This document shows, in pieces, positions 50,609 through 59,793 of a stretch of DNA of 64,000 bases. Below the pieces are notes generated by a model. It was given only the letters and a program-made list of their open reading frames with translations, made no database searches and was not told the DNA's origin. Every line of letters begins with the position of its first letter. The first letter of the stretch is position 1. Location of the stretch: assembly GCF_028898845.1 (NCBI RefSeq), contig NZ_CP118574.1, forward strand, positions 1,984,001 to 2,048,000. Reading direction: 5' to 3'. A program made the position numbers and the translations under genes. The stretch comes from Streptomyces sp. WZ-12. GTDB taxonomy: Bacteria; Actinomycetota; Actinomycetes; Streptomycetales; Streptomycetaceae.

Positions 50609-52861
50609 ATGACCACCCCCCTGACCACCGACGCATCCAGTCCATCCAGCGCACCCAAGGCACCCAAGGCACCCGATGCCTCCACGGCATGCCGCACATC
50701 CAGTGCGTCCGGTGCGTTCGATCTTCCCGGTCGCCTCTCCCCCAAGGCCGATCCGGCGTTGATCGCCGCGGACGAGAGGCACTTCGCGGCCATCGCGGCC
50801 AGTCTCCAGCAGACGATCGACGAGCTGTCCGACCGCCTCGACGCCGAACTCAAGGCACCCGGCGGCACCGGCCGCGAGGCGATGGACCGGGACGCGGAGA
50901 TCCACCGGCTGACCGGTCGCCTGCGCGCCCTGCGCCGCTTCGGCCTGGACCTGTGCCTGGGGCGCGTCGTCCGCGCCGACGACCCCGAGCCGCTCTACGT
51001 GGGCCGGCTCGGCCTGACCGACAGCGCGGGACGCCGGCTGCTGGTCGACTGGCGCTCCCCCGCGGCCGAACCGTTCTTCGCGGCGACCCACGGCAACCCG
51101 ATGGGCCTGGCCAGCCGCCGCCGGTACCGCTGGGCCGGCGGCCGGATCAACGATTACTGGGACGAGGCGTTCACCGCCGACGGGCTGGAGCGGCACGTCG
51201 CCCTCGACGACCAGTCCGCCTTCATCGCCAGCCTGGGCAGCGACCGATCGGACCGGATGCGGGACGTGCTCGCCACCATCCAGTCCGACCAGGACGCCAT
51301 CATCCGGGCCGGCTCCCGCGGCGCCCTCGTCGTCGACGGCGGCCCGGGCACGGGCAAGACCGTCGTCGCCCTGCACCGCTCCGCCTACCTCCTCTACTCC
51401 GACCCCCGCCTCGGCCACCGCCGCGGCGGCGTGCTCTTCGTCGGCCCGCACCAGCCCTACCTGGCGTACGTCGCCGATGTCCTCCCCAGCCTCGGGGAGG
51501 AGGGCGTGCGGACCTGCACCGTGCGGGACCTGGTCGCCGAGGGCGCCGGGGCGGTGACCGAGACCGATGTGGACGTGGCGCGCCTGAAGTCGTCCGCGCG
51601 GATGGTCCGGGCGATCGAGGCGGCCGTGAGGTTCTACGAGGAGCCGCCCGCCGAGGGGATGACCGTCTCGACCGACTGGGCCGACCTCTGGTTGAGTGCC
51701 GATGACTGGGCCGAGGCGTTCGACGCGCCGGGGCCGGGCACGCCGCACAACGAGGCGCGCGAGCTGGTCTGGGACGAACTGGTCGCGATCCTGCGGGACA
51801 AGTGCGCCGACGACGTCCCGTCCGAGCAGTTCAGCCGGTCGCTGCGGTACGACGAGGAGTTGGTCAGCACCCTCGGCCGGGCCTGGCCGCTGCTCGAAGC
51901 GGCCGACCTGGTCGGCGACCTGTGGTCGGTCCCCGCGTACCTGCGACGGTGCGCGCCCTGGCTCGACCGCGACGAGATCCGAAGACTGCAACGCACCGAG
52001 CCCCAGGCATGGACCGTGTCCGACCTGCCGTTGCTGGACGCGGCGCGGCAGCGGCTCGGCGATCCGGCGGCGGCCCGGCGCAAGCGCCAGCACGAGGCCA
52101 TCCTCGCCGCCCAGCGCGAGCAGATGGACCAGGTCGTCGACAACCTGATCCAGGCCGCGGCCGACTCCGGCGCCGACGGTGACGACGGCGAGGGCCTGGT
52201 GACCATGCTGCGCGGTCAGGACGCCCAGGTCAGCCTCGTCAACGAGGCCGAACTCCCCACCGTGGCACCGGACTTGCTGGCCGGACCGTTCGCGCACATC
52301 GTGGTGGACGAGGCACAGGAACTGACCGACGCCGAGTGGCAGATGCTGCTGCTCCGCTGCCCGTCCCGCAGCCTCACCATCGTCGGGGACCGCGCCCAGG
52401 CCAGGCACGGCTTCACCGAGTCATGGCAGGAACGGCTCGAACGCGTCGGGCTGGACCGCGTCAACGTGGCCTCGCTGAGCGTCAATTACCGCACCCCGGA
52501 GGAGGTCATGGCGGAGGCCGAGCCGGTGATCCGGGCCGCGCTCCCGGACGCCAACGTCCCGGCCTCCGTCCGCAGCAGCGGCATCCCGGTCACCCACGGC
52601 TCCGTCTCGGACCTGGACGCGGTCCTCGATGCCTGGCTCGCCCAACACGCCGACGGCATCGCCTGCGTCATCGGCGACCCCACGTTCCGGGCCACGCCCC
52701 GCGTCCGGTCACTGAGCCCCGAGCTGTCCAAGGGCCTCGAATTCGACCTGGTCGTCCTCGTCGGCCCGGACGCCTTCGGCAACGGCGTCGAGGGGGCGGT
52801 CGACCGCTACGTCGCCATGACCCGCGCGACCCGGCAACTCACCCTCCTCACCAGCGACTGA
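50609..52861 (+). CDS. helR: HelR-type RNA polymerase-associated helicase-like protein
   Basis: A 750-residue member of the HelD/HelR family (UvrD-like). It has an N-terminal low-complexity tail, then a helical region (AADERHFAAIAASLQQTIDELSDRLDAEL) that in HelD proteins enters RNA polymerase channels. VDWRSPAAEPFFAAT follows, then Walker A GGPGTGKT (Gly244-Thr251), and helicase motifs FVGPHQPYLAYV, VDEAQELTDAEWQML and YRTPEEV. HelR removes rifamycins from RNA polymerase by displacement. The RAE upstream supports this rather than a housekeeping HelD. ATG 50609 follows CGGAG. Confidence 0.9.
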   Translation: MTTPLTTDASSPSSAPKAPKAPDASTACRTSSASGAFDLPGRLSPKADPALIAADERHFAAIAASLQQTIDELSDRLDAELKAPGGTGREAMDRDAEIHRLTGRLRALRRFGLDLCLGRVVRADDPEPLYVGRLGLTDSAGRRLLVDWRSPAAEPFFAATHGNPMGLASRRRYRWAGGRINDYWDEAFTADGLERHVALDDQSAFIASLGSDRSDRMRDVLATIQSDQDAIIRAGSRGALVVDGGPGTGKTVVALHRSAYLLYSDPRLGHRRGGVLFVGPHQPYLAYVADVLPSLGEEGVRTCTVRDLVAEGAGAVTETDVDVARLKSSARMVRAIEAAVRFYEEPPAEGMTVSTDWADLWLSADDWAEAFDAPGPGTPHNEARELVWDELVAILRDKCADDVPSEQFSRSLRYDEELVSTLGRAWPLLEAADLVGDLWSVPAYLRRCAPWLDRDEIRRLQRTEPQAWTVSDLPLLDAARQRLGDPAAARRKRQHEAILAAQREQMDQVVDNLIQAAADSGADGDDGEGLVTMLRGQDAQVSLVNEAELPTVAPDLLAGPFAHIVVDEAQELTDAEWQMLLLRCPSRSLTIVGDRAQARHGFTESWQERLERVGLDRVNVASLSVNYRTPEEVMAEAEPVIRAALPDANVPASVRSSGIPVTHGSVSDLDAVLDAWLAQHADGIACVIGDPTFRATPRVRSLSPELSKGLEFDLVVLVGPDAFGNGVEGAVDRYVAMTRATRQLTLLTSD

Positions 52862-52939
52862 CGGCGGCGGGGCGGCCTGCCCGCACCACGCCCGCACACG
52901 TCACCGCCCCCGGACACCCTGGTAGCCACCACGATCTTT

Positions 52940-52947
52940 GGTATACC
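52940..52947. promoter_or_regulatory. Palindrome GGTATACC upstream of the deaminase gene
   Basis: An 8-base palindrome in GATCTTTGGTATACCGTACCGG, 43 bases before ATG 52991. It has the form of a GntR-type operator or the -10 region (TATACC). No local GntR gene is present. Confidence 0.3.
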
Positions 52948-52990
52948 GTACCGGCCGATCCGTCCTCGTCCTGCCCGAAAGGTGACAGCC

Positions 52991-54202
52991 ATGCTGATCC
53001 GTGACGTCCGGCCCTGGGGTGGCGAGCGCAGCGATGTCGAACTGTCCGGCGCGCGCATCGCGGCGGTGCGGCCGCACGATCCGGCCGCGCGGCCGGCCGG
53101 CGAGGTGGTCGAGGGGCGCGGTCGGCTGCTGCTGCCGTCGTTCAGCGATGTGCACGTCCATCTGGACTCGACCCGGATCGGTCTGCCGTTCCGGCCGCAC
53201 ACCGGCGGCCCGGGCGTCATCGCGATGATGCGCAACGACCGGCAGAACTGGCGCACCGCGGAGGTTCCCCTCCAGGAGCGGGTGGCCGGCACGTTGGAGC
53301 GGATGATCGCCCGCGGCACCACCCGGGTGCGGTCGTACGCCCAGGTGGATGTGGACTGCCAGTTGGAGCGGTTCGAGGCCGTGGTGGCGGCGAAGGAGAG
53401 GTTCGCCGGGCGGGCCGAGGTGCAGATCATGGCGTTCCCGCAGGCGGGCATCCTCCGCGAGAAGGGCACCGTCGACTACCTGGAGGCGTCGTTGCGGGCG
53501 GGCGCCGAGGTGATCGGCGGTATCGACCCCTGTTCGCTCGACCGGGACCCCAAGGGGCACTTGGACGTGGTGTTCGGACTGGCCGAGAAGTATCAGGTCG
53601 AGGTGGACATCCATCTGCACGAACCGGGGCACCTCGGGGTGTTCTCCACCGATCTGGTGTTGGAGCGCACCCGGGCGCTGGGCATGCAGGGCAAGGTCAC
53701 GATGTCGCACGCCTATGAGTTGGGGTCGGTGTCGGAGGCGGTGAGCCGTCGACTCATCGACGAGTTCGCTGAGTTGGACGTCGCCATGGCCACCGTTGCG
53801 CCACCGGACCGCGGGCGGTTGTCGCTGGTGGCGCTGACGGAGGCGGGCGTCCGGGTGGGCCTGGGCGAGGACGGCCAGCGCGACTACTGGAGCCCGTACG
53901 GCAACTGCGACATACTCGACCGCACCTGGCAACTGGCCTTCACCAACGGCTTCCGGGACGACGCGCTGATCGAGATGTCGTTGGCGGTCGCGACCGTCGG
54001 CGGGGCCTCGATCATGAGCCATGACGTGGCCCGCCTGGCCGGCGTCGCCGACCGCCCCGGACTGGCCGTCGGCGACCGCGCCGACCTGCTGCTGGTCGAC
54101 GGCGAGACGCCCACCAGTGCGGTGATGGACCGCGGCACCGACCGCACCGTCCTGCACGACGGCGTCGTCGTGGCCGACCAACTGGCCGTGCTGGGCGGCT
54201 GA
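52991..54202 (+). CDS. Cytosine deaminase-like amidohydrolase
   Basis: A 403-residue enzyme of the amidohydrolase/CodA class. Metal and catalytic motifs in order: DVHVHLD (HxH), EVDIHLHEPG (His plus catalytic Glu), TMSHAYEL (His) and LGEDGQRDYW (Asp). Length and order match cytosine deaminases and related amidohydrolases such as isoguanine deaminase, so the substrate is a nucleobase or similar ring. AAAGG lies before ATG 52991. It is convergent with a permease with one base between stop codons. Confidence 0.88.
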   Translation: MLIRDVRPWGGERSDVELSGARIAAVRPHDPAARPAGEVVEGRGRLLLPSFSDVHVHLDSTRIGLPFRPHTGGPGVIAMMRNDRQNWRTAEVPLQERVAGTLERMIARGTTRVRSYAQVDVDCQLERFEAVVAAKERFAGRAEVQIMAFPQAGILREKGTVDYLEASLRAGAEVIGGIDPCSLDRDPKGHLDVVFGLAEKYQVEVDIHLHEPGHLGVFSTDLVLERTRALGMQGKVTMSHAYELGSVSEAVSRRLIDEFAELDVAMATVAPPDRGRLSLVALTEAGVRVGLGEDGQRDYWSPYGNCDILDRTWQLAFTNGFRDDALIEMSLAVATVGGASIMSHDVARLAGVADRPGLAVGDRADLLLVDGETPTSAVMDRGTDRTVLHDGVVVADQLAVLGG

Positions 54203-54203
54203 T

Positions 54204-55721
54204 TCAGCCCTCGGCGCCCATCCGCCCGGCCGCCGACACCTGACGCACCCGGCGCATCCGACGCACCGCCCGCCGGACCCCGTAAGCCAACAGCACCACG
54301 CCCAGGCTCCCCAGGCTCATGAGGAGTTGGGGCCGGGTGTCGGCGAACAGCGCCATGGAGAGCAGGATCGCCAGGAGCGCGGCGATGGTCAGCCAGGTCA
54401 GGTGGGGGTGGGCCCACATGCGGAAGGTCAGCCGGTGGGGTTCGGTGCGCCGGGCGCGGGTGCCCAGGCGCAGTTGGGAGACGGCGATCGTGACGTAGAG
54501 GAAGATGAGCACGGCGCCGGTGGAATCCAGCAGGAAGCCGAACGTCCGCTCCGGCTGGAGGACTTGGGCGCCGATGGAGAGGTATCCCATCACGGTGCCG
54601 AGGAGGAGGGCGCGGGCCGGGGCGCCGCGGCGGTTGGTGCGCGCCAGGGCCCGCGGCGCCTCCCCGTGGCGACAGAGCGTGGTGAGCATGCGGGACGAGG
54701 CGTAGAGGGTGGAGTTGAGCACCGAGAGCAGGGCGGCCAGGATGACGGCGGTCATCACGGTGCCGGCGAACGGGACGCCCATCCGCGCCATGGCGGTGGC
54801 GTAGGGGCTTTCCGTGCCCGTCACGGTGTCCCACGGCACGATCGCCACCACCAGGAAGATCGAGCCCAGGAAGAAGACGAGCACGCGCCAGAGCACCTGG
54901 CGGGTGGCCCGGGCGACGGCGGTTCGGGGGTCCGGGCTCTCGGCCGCGGCGATGGTGACGATCTCGGTGCCACCGAACGCGAAGACCACGACCACCGTCG
55001 CCGCGAGCACGGCGCCGGGGCCGTTGGGGAGGAAGCCCCCGTGGTCCACGAAATGACCGAGGTGCGGGCTCCCGCCACCCGGCCAGAACCCACAGACATA
55101 GGCGGTACCGAGGGCGAGGAATCCCACGATCGCGCCGATCTTGACGATCGCCAACCAGAACTCGACGCTGCCGAACGATCCGGTGGAGCACAGGTTCACC
55201 ACGGCCATGGCGGTCAACAGCACCACACTCACCGCCCAGACAGGCACCCCGGGCAGCCAGCCGTGCACGATCCGGCCGCCCGCGATGGCCTCGATCGCGA
55301 CGATCGCCACGAACGCGTACCAATACAGCCAGCCGATGGTGAACCCGGCCCAGTCACCGAGCGCCAGGCGCGCGTAATCGGCGAACGAGCCCGCCATCGG
55401 CCGGGCCACGACCATCTCGCCCAGCATCCGCATGACGAGGATCACCAACAGGCCGGCGAGGGCGTAGGAGAGGACGGCGGCGGGCCCGGCGCTGCGGATG
55501 GTCTGGGCGCACCCGAGGAAGAGGCCGGTGCCCACCGCCCCGCCCAACGCCATCAAGGTGAGGTGCCGTTGCTTCAGCTCGCGCCCGGCGGGCGCGGGTT
55601 GCCCGGGACGGCCGCCCTCCGAACCGTCCGGGCCTGCTGTGCCGTCCGTGCAGCCCGAACCGTCTGGTGTCGGTCTGCGGCCCGGTGCGCCCGCCGGCCG
55701 TCCGGATGTGGCCACGGTCAT
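54204..55721 (-). CDS. APC-family amino acid permease (GabP/AnsP type)
   Basis: A 505-residue transporter with 12 helices. The start of helix 1, LKQRHLTLMALGGAVGTGLFLGCAQTIRSAGPA, is the AAT-subfamily signature, followed by EMVVARPMAGSFADYA and FAFGGTEIVTIAAAESPDPRTAV. ATG 55721 was chosen because GGGGAGAGCGC precedes it; upstream codons add a basic tail with no merit. Probably a proton symporter for an amino acid such as GABA, Asn or Pro; specific substrate unknown. The N-terminal 50 residues are Gly/Pro-rich. Confidence 0.92.
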   Translation of the reverse strand: MTVATSGRPAGAPGRRPTPDGSGCTDGTAGPDGSEGGRPGQPAPAGRELKQRHLTLMALGGAVGTGLFLGCAQTIRSAGPAAVLSYALAGLLVILVMRMLGEMVVARPMAGSFADYARLALGDWAGFTIGWLYWYAFVAIVAIEAIAGGRIVHGWLPGVPVWAVSVVLLTAMAVVNLCSTGSFGSVEFWLAIVKIGAIVGFLALGTAYVCGFWPGGGSPHLGHFVDHGGFLPNGPGAVLAATVVVVFAFGGTEIVTIAAAESPDPRTAVARATRQVLWRVLVFFLGSIFLVVAIVPWDTVTGTESPYATAMARMGVPFAGTVMTAVILAALLSVLNSTLYASSRMLTTLCRHGEAPRALARTNRRGAPARALLLGTVMGYLSIGAQVLQPERTFGFLLDSTGAVLIFLYVTIAVSQLRLGTRARRTEPHRLTFRMWAHPHLTWLTIAALLAILLSMALFADTRPQLLMSLGSLGVVLLAYGVRRAVRRMRRVRQVSAAGRMGAEG

Positions 55722-55866
55722 GCGCTCTCCCCCTCGTTGGATGCTCAACGAGAAGAATGTACGGGTTCGGGTTGGCCCGCCTCGACGGGCCCGGTCGCCC
55801 CGCAGGCACGAAGTCGGCCGGCACGGCCGTTCGGGACCTCGCGCCCCTCGCTTGAGAACTCCCGCT

Positions 55867-57612
55867 TCACATCCCCGACTCAAGCTCGCTCAGCGCGTCG
55901 GCCCAATGCTCGGCGCTGTCGGGTGCGAACGCGGCCCCGTCCACGGTACGGAGCCGTCGCTCCAGGCGCTCGACCCGCGCTTCCTGGGCCTCGGCGTCGT
56001 ACTCCGGCTCCTGTTGCAGGGCGACCAGCGCGAACTCGCGGGCGAAGGTGACGAAGGCGGCAAGGCTGCTGTTGAGCAGCGTCGCCTCCTCGTAGTCGGA
56101 CTCCGCACCGACGATCTCCACCGCCCCGGCGGGGCTGAGCACCAGATCGTCGTCGTGCCACGTCCCCAACCAGTGGTAGTCGTCCATGCCTTCGGGGACA
56201 TGGAGGGCGTCGGGGTCGTCGGGGTCTTCCGGGCCGACGCCGACCTCGTCCAACGGGGCCGGGCCGTCCGTCGCCAGGTCCTTGTCCAGGGAGAGGCCGG
56301 GAACGGGACAGCGGGGCAGGCCGATACCGCACAGCACCTCGCGTGCCTGCGCGGCGAGGTCGGCGTTGGCCGGGCCGTCATCGAGAACGAGGACCTGGTC
56401 AGCGCCCCACAGGTCGACGAGGTCGGAGTGCGACGGCAACTCGGCGGCGTCGCGCCCGGTGCCCCCGCCATCGTCACTCGTCGATGCGGGCGCGGGGATG
56501 CCGGTCAGGTCGAGTTCGGTGCGTTCGCCGGGACCGGCCGCAAGTCGTGCGGTGTCGAGCCGGAGGGCGAGCGGGCCGGCCGAAGTCCCCAGCACGAGCA
56601 GCCCGTTGGGGCTGAGATGGGCGGTGCGCGTCCACGCGTTCGGCCGGAGATCGAGCAGTGCCCGGCCCGTGTCCGCGTCCGCGCCTGTTCCTGCGTCTAC
56701 GTCTACGTCTGATTCTGCTTCGGTGTTCGGGTCCGTGCACAGGAGGTACACGCCGTCGCCGTAGGCGCAGGCCACCAGGGGCAGTCGGGCGTCCTCCGCC
56801 TCCAGGACGGTGGCGCTGAGGTGCAGCGGTCGGCCGGGGAGCGACCGCGCCTGGCCGAGCGGTTCGCCGGTGCGCGGGTCCCAGGCACATAGCCGCGCCT
56901 CGGTGTCCGTCGTGAGCAGCGCGTCTCGCCCGCCGATCGCCGACCGCGCCCAGATCATGTGCGTGACCCGGGTCCCCGAGGCGCTCCAACGCGCCACCGG
57001 CCGGCCGATTTCCGCCTCGTGGACGGATACCTGCCCGTCCTCGCTCACCGCGATGTACGTCGTCGCGTCCACGAGGTGCGCCGTGTCCACGAGACCTGCC
57101 GTGCGCGAGAGGAGGCCCGCGCACAGGCAGTCCGGGCTCCGCAGTTCCGGCAACGGCAGCTCGACCAGGCACCTCCGGGCCGCCGCGTCCCAGACCTTGA
57201 CGCCGTCGTAGGGGTGGGCGGTCACGATCCGGGGTTCGGGCGAGCCCGTCACGGTCGTGAGGAGGCCGACGCCGGAGGAACTCTCCTCCGGGTGAGCGTG
57301 GCGGGTGCCGTCGAGGGGCTCGACGACATCGCGCGGGCCCACGCCGATCAGCGAAGCGGGCCCGGCGACCAGCGCGAACGTGTCCTCATCGGCGTCACAG
57401 AGCATGGCGGGTGCCAGCCGCTCCCCGGTGGCGGCGTCCAGGAGCGTCAACCGGTGCGGTGTGCTGGAGCCGACGCTCGCGAAGGCCGTGCCCCCCTGCC
57501 ACGCGGCGGTCTGTGCGGCCAACACGGGCCCCGGCCAACCGGTCCACGCCCGCGGAGCGGCGTCTTCGGCAGGCCGCAAGCGGGCCCAGAGGGGGGTGAA
57601 CGGCGGGGTCAT
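55867..57612 (-). CDS. WD40-like propeller protein with C-terminal SUKH-4-like domain
   Basis: A 581-residue soluble protein. Residues about 20-420 look like repeated propeller blades (LTLLDAATGERLAPAM; TAHPYDGVKVWDAAARRCLVEL; AVSEDGQVSVHEAEIGRPVARW; LCAWDPRTGEPLGQARSL). Residues about 440-540 have a SUKH-4 flavour: AVEIVGAESDYEEATLLNSSLAAFVTFAREF, with the LNSSL motif seen in immunity proteins of that family. It is the last gene of the toxin locus and probably part of a toxin-neutralising or downstream response set. SUKH assignment is moderate. Confidence 0.75.
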   Translation of the reverse strand: MTPPFTPLWARLRPAEDAAPRAWTGWPGPVLAAQTAAWQGGTAFASVGSSTPHRLTLLDAATGERLAPAMLCDADEDTFALVAGPASLIGVGPRDVVEPLDGTRHAHPEESSSGVGLLTTVTGSPEPRIVTAHPYDGVKVWDAAARRCLVELPLPELRSPDCLCAGLLSRTAGLVDTAHLVDATTYIAVSEDGQVSVHEAEIGRPVARWSASGTRVTHMIWARSAIGGRDALLTTDTEARLCAWDPRTGEPLGQARSLPGRPLHLSATVLEAEDARLPLVACAYGDGVYLLCTDPNTEAESDVDVDAGTGADADTGRALLDLRPNAWTRTAHLSPNGLLVLGTSAGPLALRLDTARLAAGPGERTELDLTGIPAPASTSDDGGGTGRDAAELPSHSDLVDLWGADQVLVLDDGPANADLAAQAREVLCGIGLPRCPVPGLSLDKDLATDGPAPLDEVGVGPEDPDDPDALHVPEGMDDYHWLGTWHDDDLVLSPAGAVEIVGAESDYEEATLLNSSLAAFVTFAREFALVALQQEPEYDAEAQEARVERLERRLRTVDGAAFAPDSAEHWADALSELESGM

Positions 57613-57651
57613 GCTCTCTCCAAGCCGACTGACTGTCGTGGTCTGCGCAGC

Positions 57652-59793
57652 CTAGTGGTCGGGGGTGTGGCCGGACGGTGCGGCCCCCGCGCCGGTGCGC
57701 AGTCGGTCGGGCTCGAACGCCAGGCGGATGCCGGAACCGCCGAAGCCGACGTCGAGTTGGCCCGCGCCGGCGGACGCGAGCGACGTGATGTCGGACCCGA
57801 ACCGGAGTTCCGCCATCGTCGATCCGTCGTGCAGCCGCGCCAACCACAGCCGGTCGCCCGCCGCGCAGGCGCTCAACGACTCCGGCGTCGCGGCGAGGAG
57901 GCACACGTGCTCCGCCACCTCATCGGCCCGGACGGTGGGGCGCAGGAACCGGCCGTCGGCGTGGCTCCGGACCTGCAACAGGCCCTCCCGGTCCGCCAAC
58001 AGGACCACGGGGACGCCGTCGAGGACGGTGGACTGGCTGGCGGTGAGCGGCGTCCCGTGCAGCGACCACCGGAGCGGCGGCGCGCCGTCTGCCTGGCCGG
58101 CCTCCAACGTGCCTGTCTCGGTGAGGACGACGGGCTGCGGGGAGGCGGCGGGTTCCTTCGCCCGGGTCGCCTCGGCCTCCCTGATGCCCTCGGCGCCCTC
58201 CGTGGACTGCGCCTCCCGCTGTTGCGGAACGAGCCGGAGTGCGCGGAACGGCAACCCGTCGTGAGTGGCCTCGACGGCCGACGCCAGATGGCCCAACCCG
58301 TGCTGGAACGCGGCCACTTGGAGCCTGGCCGCCTGGTGGGACGACGACGGGTGCAGCAGGTCCAACACCGGGCGCAGGGCGACGGCGGCCTCGTCCGTGG
58401 TGGCGTCGACGGCGGCGCGGAGCTCGTCGAGATCCGCGTGCAACACCACGTCGGGGTAGTCGAGCAGGGGCCCGAGCGCTCCGGGAACGGCGGCGGACTG
58501 CCGGATCAGCGTCGACAGCAGCGCGGGAGGGGTCTTTGACCAGAGGGGGTGCGAGGCCCCTTCGGTCTCCGGGGCGACGGGCACCCGCCCGGCGAGGGAG
58601 TGGATGACGGCCGTGCGGCCCTGCCGCTCCGCCTCCGGGCCGCGCAGTCCGAGGAGCGCGGCGCCGACGGCGGGATGCCGCAGCCGGAACCGGCTCTCCT
58701 CGTCCCCGCCTCCGGCCGCCGCGAACCCGCCCTGGTCGAGCAGCACTTGGGAGTGCCCGAGGGCCGCGTCGAACTCCCGTGAGGTGATCTGGCGCCCCGC
58801 CACCGCGGCGGTCGTCAGGCGCCACAGTCGGCGGTCGAGCCCGTTGGGCCCGGCGAGCGCCAGCGCGTAGAGGGCGTCCGCCACGAACGGGACCTCGGCG
58901 GAGAGTGCGTGCAGGTGCCGCGCGACGGCGTCATGGACGTTTTCGGGGAGCGCGTCCGCGGGCCGGGCCCGGGACTGGGAGTGGGAGTGGGCGTGCCCCT
59001 GGGGCCGCTCCGCCGGAGCGACGAACACCCGGTCCAGGATGAGGAGTTGGGCGAACAGGAAGTTGGGGAACGCGGCCCGGGAGAGCGGGTCGGCGAGCAG
59101 CGGCGGCTGGTCGTCCCGCTCATCGCCGTCTACCCCGCTCGCGGCGAAGTCGCACAGCGTCGCCACGTAGCGGTCGAAGGCGGCCCGGTCGGTCCAGCGC
59201 GGTTCGTCCAGGTCCACGACCGTGCAGTCCTCGAAGAGGCGGGCCCACTCCGGCGCCCCCTCGGTGACCAGTCGCACGTTGGGCAGCTTCGCCATCGGCG
59301 CGAGCAGCGTCTCGATGACGCGCACCGCATGCCGGTCGTCCGGCACCGGGCCCGCCTCGTCCAGTTCGCCGAGGACCACGCAGACCGGACGCGCGTCGGC
59401 GCCGAGCACCGACAGCAACTCGCCGGCGGTGGCCGTCTCGTAGCCGAGTTGCTGTCCGAGGGCCGTCGCCAGGTCGTCGGCGCCCCGGCCGCGCGCCCCG
59501 AGCGCCGCATGGAAGACCGAACCCGCCGGGCCGCCGCCCGCCCCGTCGTCGGTGTCGTCCCGCTCCGCCTGGCTGAGGAGGAAGAGCCAGGTGAGCAGGG
59601 TGCTGCGGCCGCTGCCTGGGGCCCCCGTCACATAGAAGGTGCCCCCGCCGTCCGCCGACGCCGCGAGGAACTCCTGGAAGGCATCCGCAACGGCTTGCCG
59701 CCCACACGGGAAATCCGGACCGGCGCCGCGCTCCTTTGGCGACGCCGGGCGCCCGGGGCCGGACTCCTGCGACGAGAAATCGGTACCGCTCAC
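57652..59793 (-). CDS. Large P-loop NTPase (STAND-like) with propeller-like C terminus
   Basis: A 713-residue protein. After a polar leader, the P-loop reads GAPGSGRST at residues 57-65 (Arg63 in place of the usual Lys), and a Walker B-like VCVVLGELDEAG follows. The middle (about 230-470) is helical and Leu-rich. The end shows blade-like motifs (VLLADREGLLQVRSHADGRFL; RLWLARLHDGSTMAELRFG). GTG 59793 overlaps the SUKH gene stop (GTGA), so it is coupled. The architecture matches signal-transduction NTPases found in conflict systems. Exact role unknown. Confidence 0.8.
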   Translation of the reverse strand: MSGTDFSSQESGPGRPASPKERGAGPDFPCGRQAVADAFQEFLAASADGGGTFYVTGAPGSGRSTLLTWLFLLSQAERDDTDDGAGGGPAGSVFHAALGARGRGADDLATALGQQLGYETATAGELLSVLGADARPVCVVLGELDEAGPVPDDRHAVRVIETLLAPMAKLPNVRLVTEGAPEWARLFEDCTVVDLDEPRWTDRAAFDRYVATLCDFAASGVDGDERDDQPPLLADPLSRAAFPNFLFAQLLILDRVFVAPAERPQGHAHSHSQSRARPADALPENVHDAVARHLHALSAEVPFVADALYALALAGPNGLDRRLWRLTTAAVAGRQITSREFDAALGHSQVLLDQGGFAAAGGGDEESRFRLRHPAVGAALLGLRGPEAERQGRTAVIHSLAGRVPVAPETEGASHPLWSKTPPALLSTLIRQSAAVPGALGPLLDYPDVVLHADLDELRAAVDATTDEAAVALRPVLDLLHPSSSHQAARLQVAAFQHGLGHLASAVEATHDGLPFRALRLVPQQREAQSTEGAEGIREAEATRAKEPAASPQPVVLTETGTLEAGQADGAPPLRWSLHGTPLTASQSTVLDGVPVVLLADREGLLQVRSHADGRFLRPTVRADEVAEHVCLLAATPESLSACAAGDRLWLARLHDGSTMAELRFGSDITSLASAGAGQLDVGFGGSGIRLAFEPDRLRTGAGAAPSGHTPDH

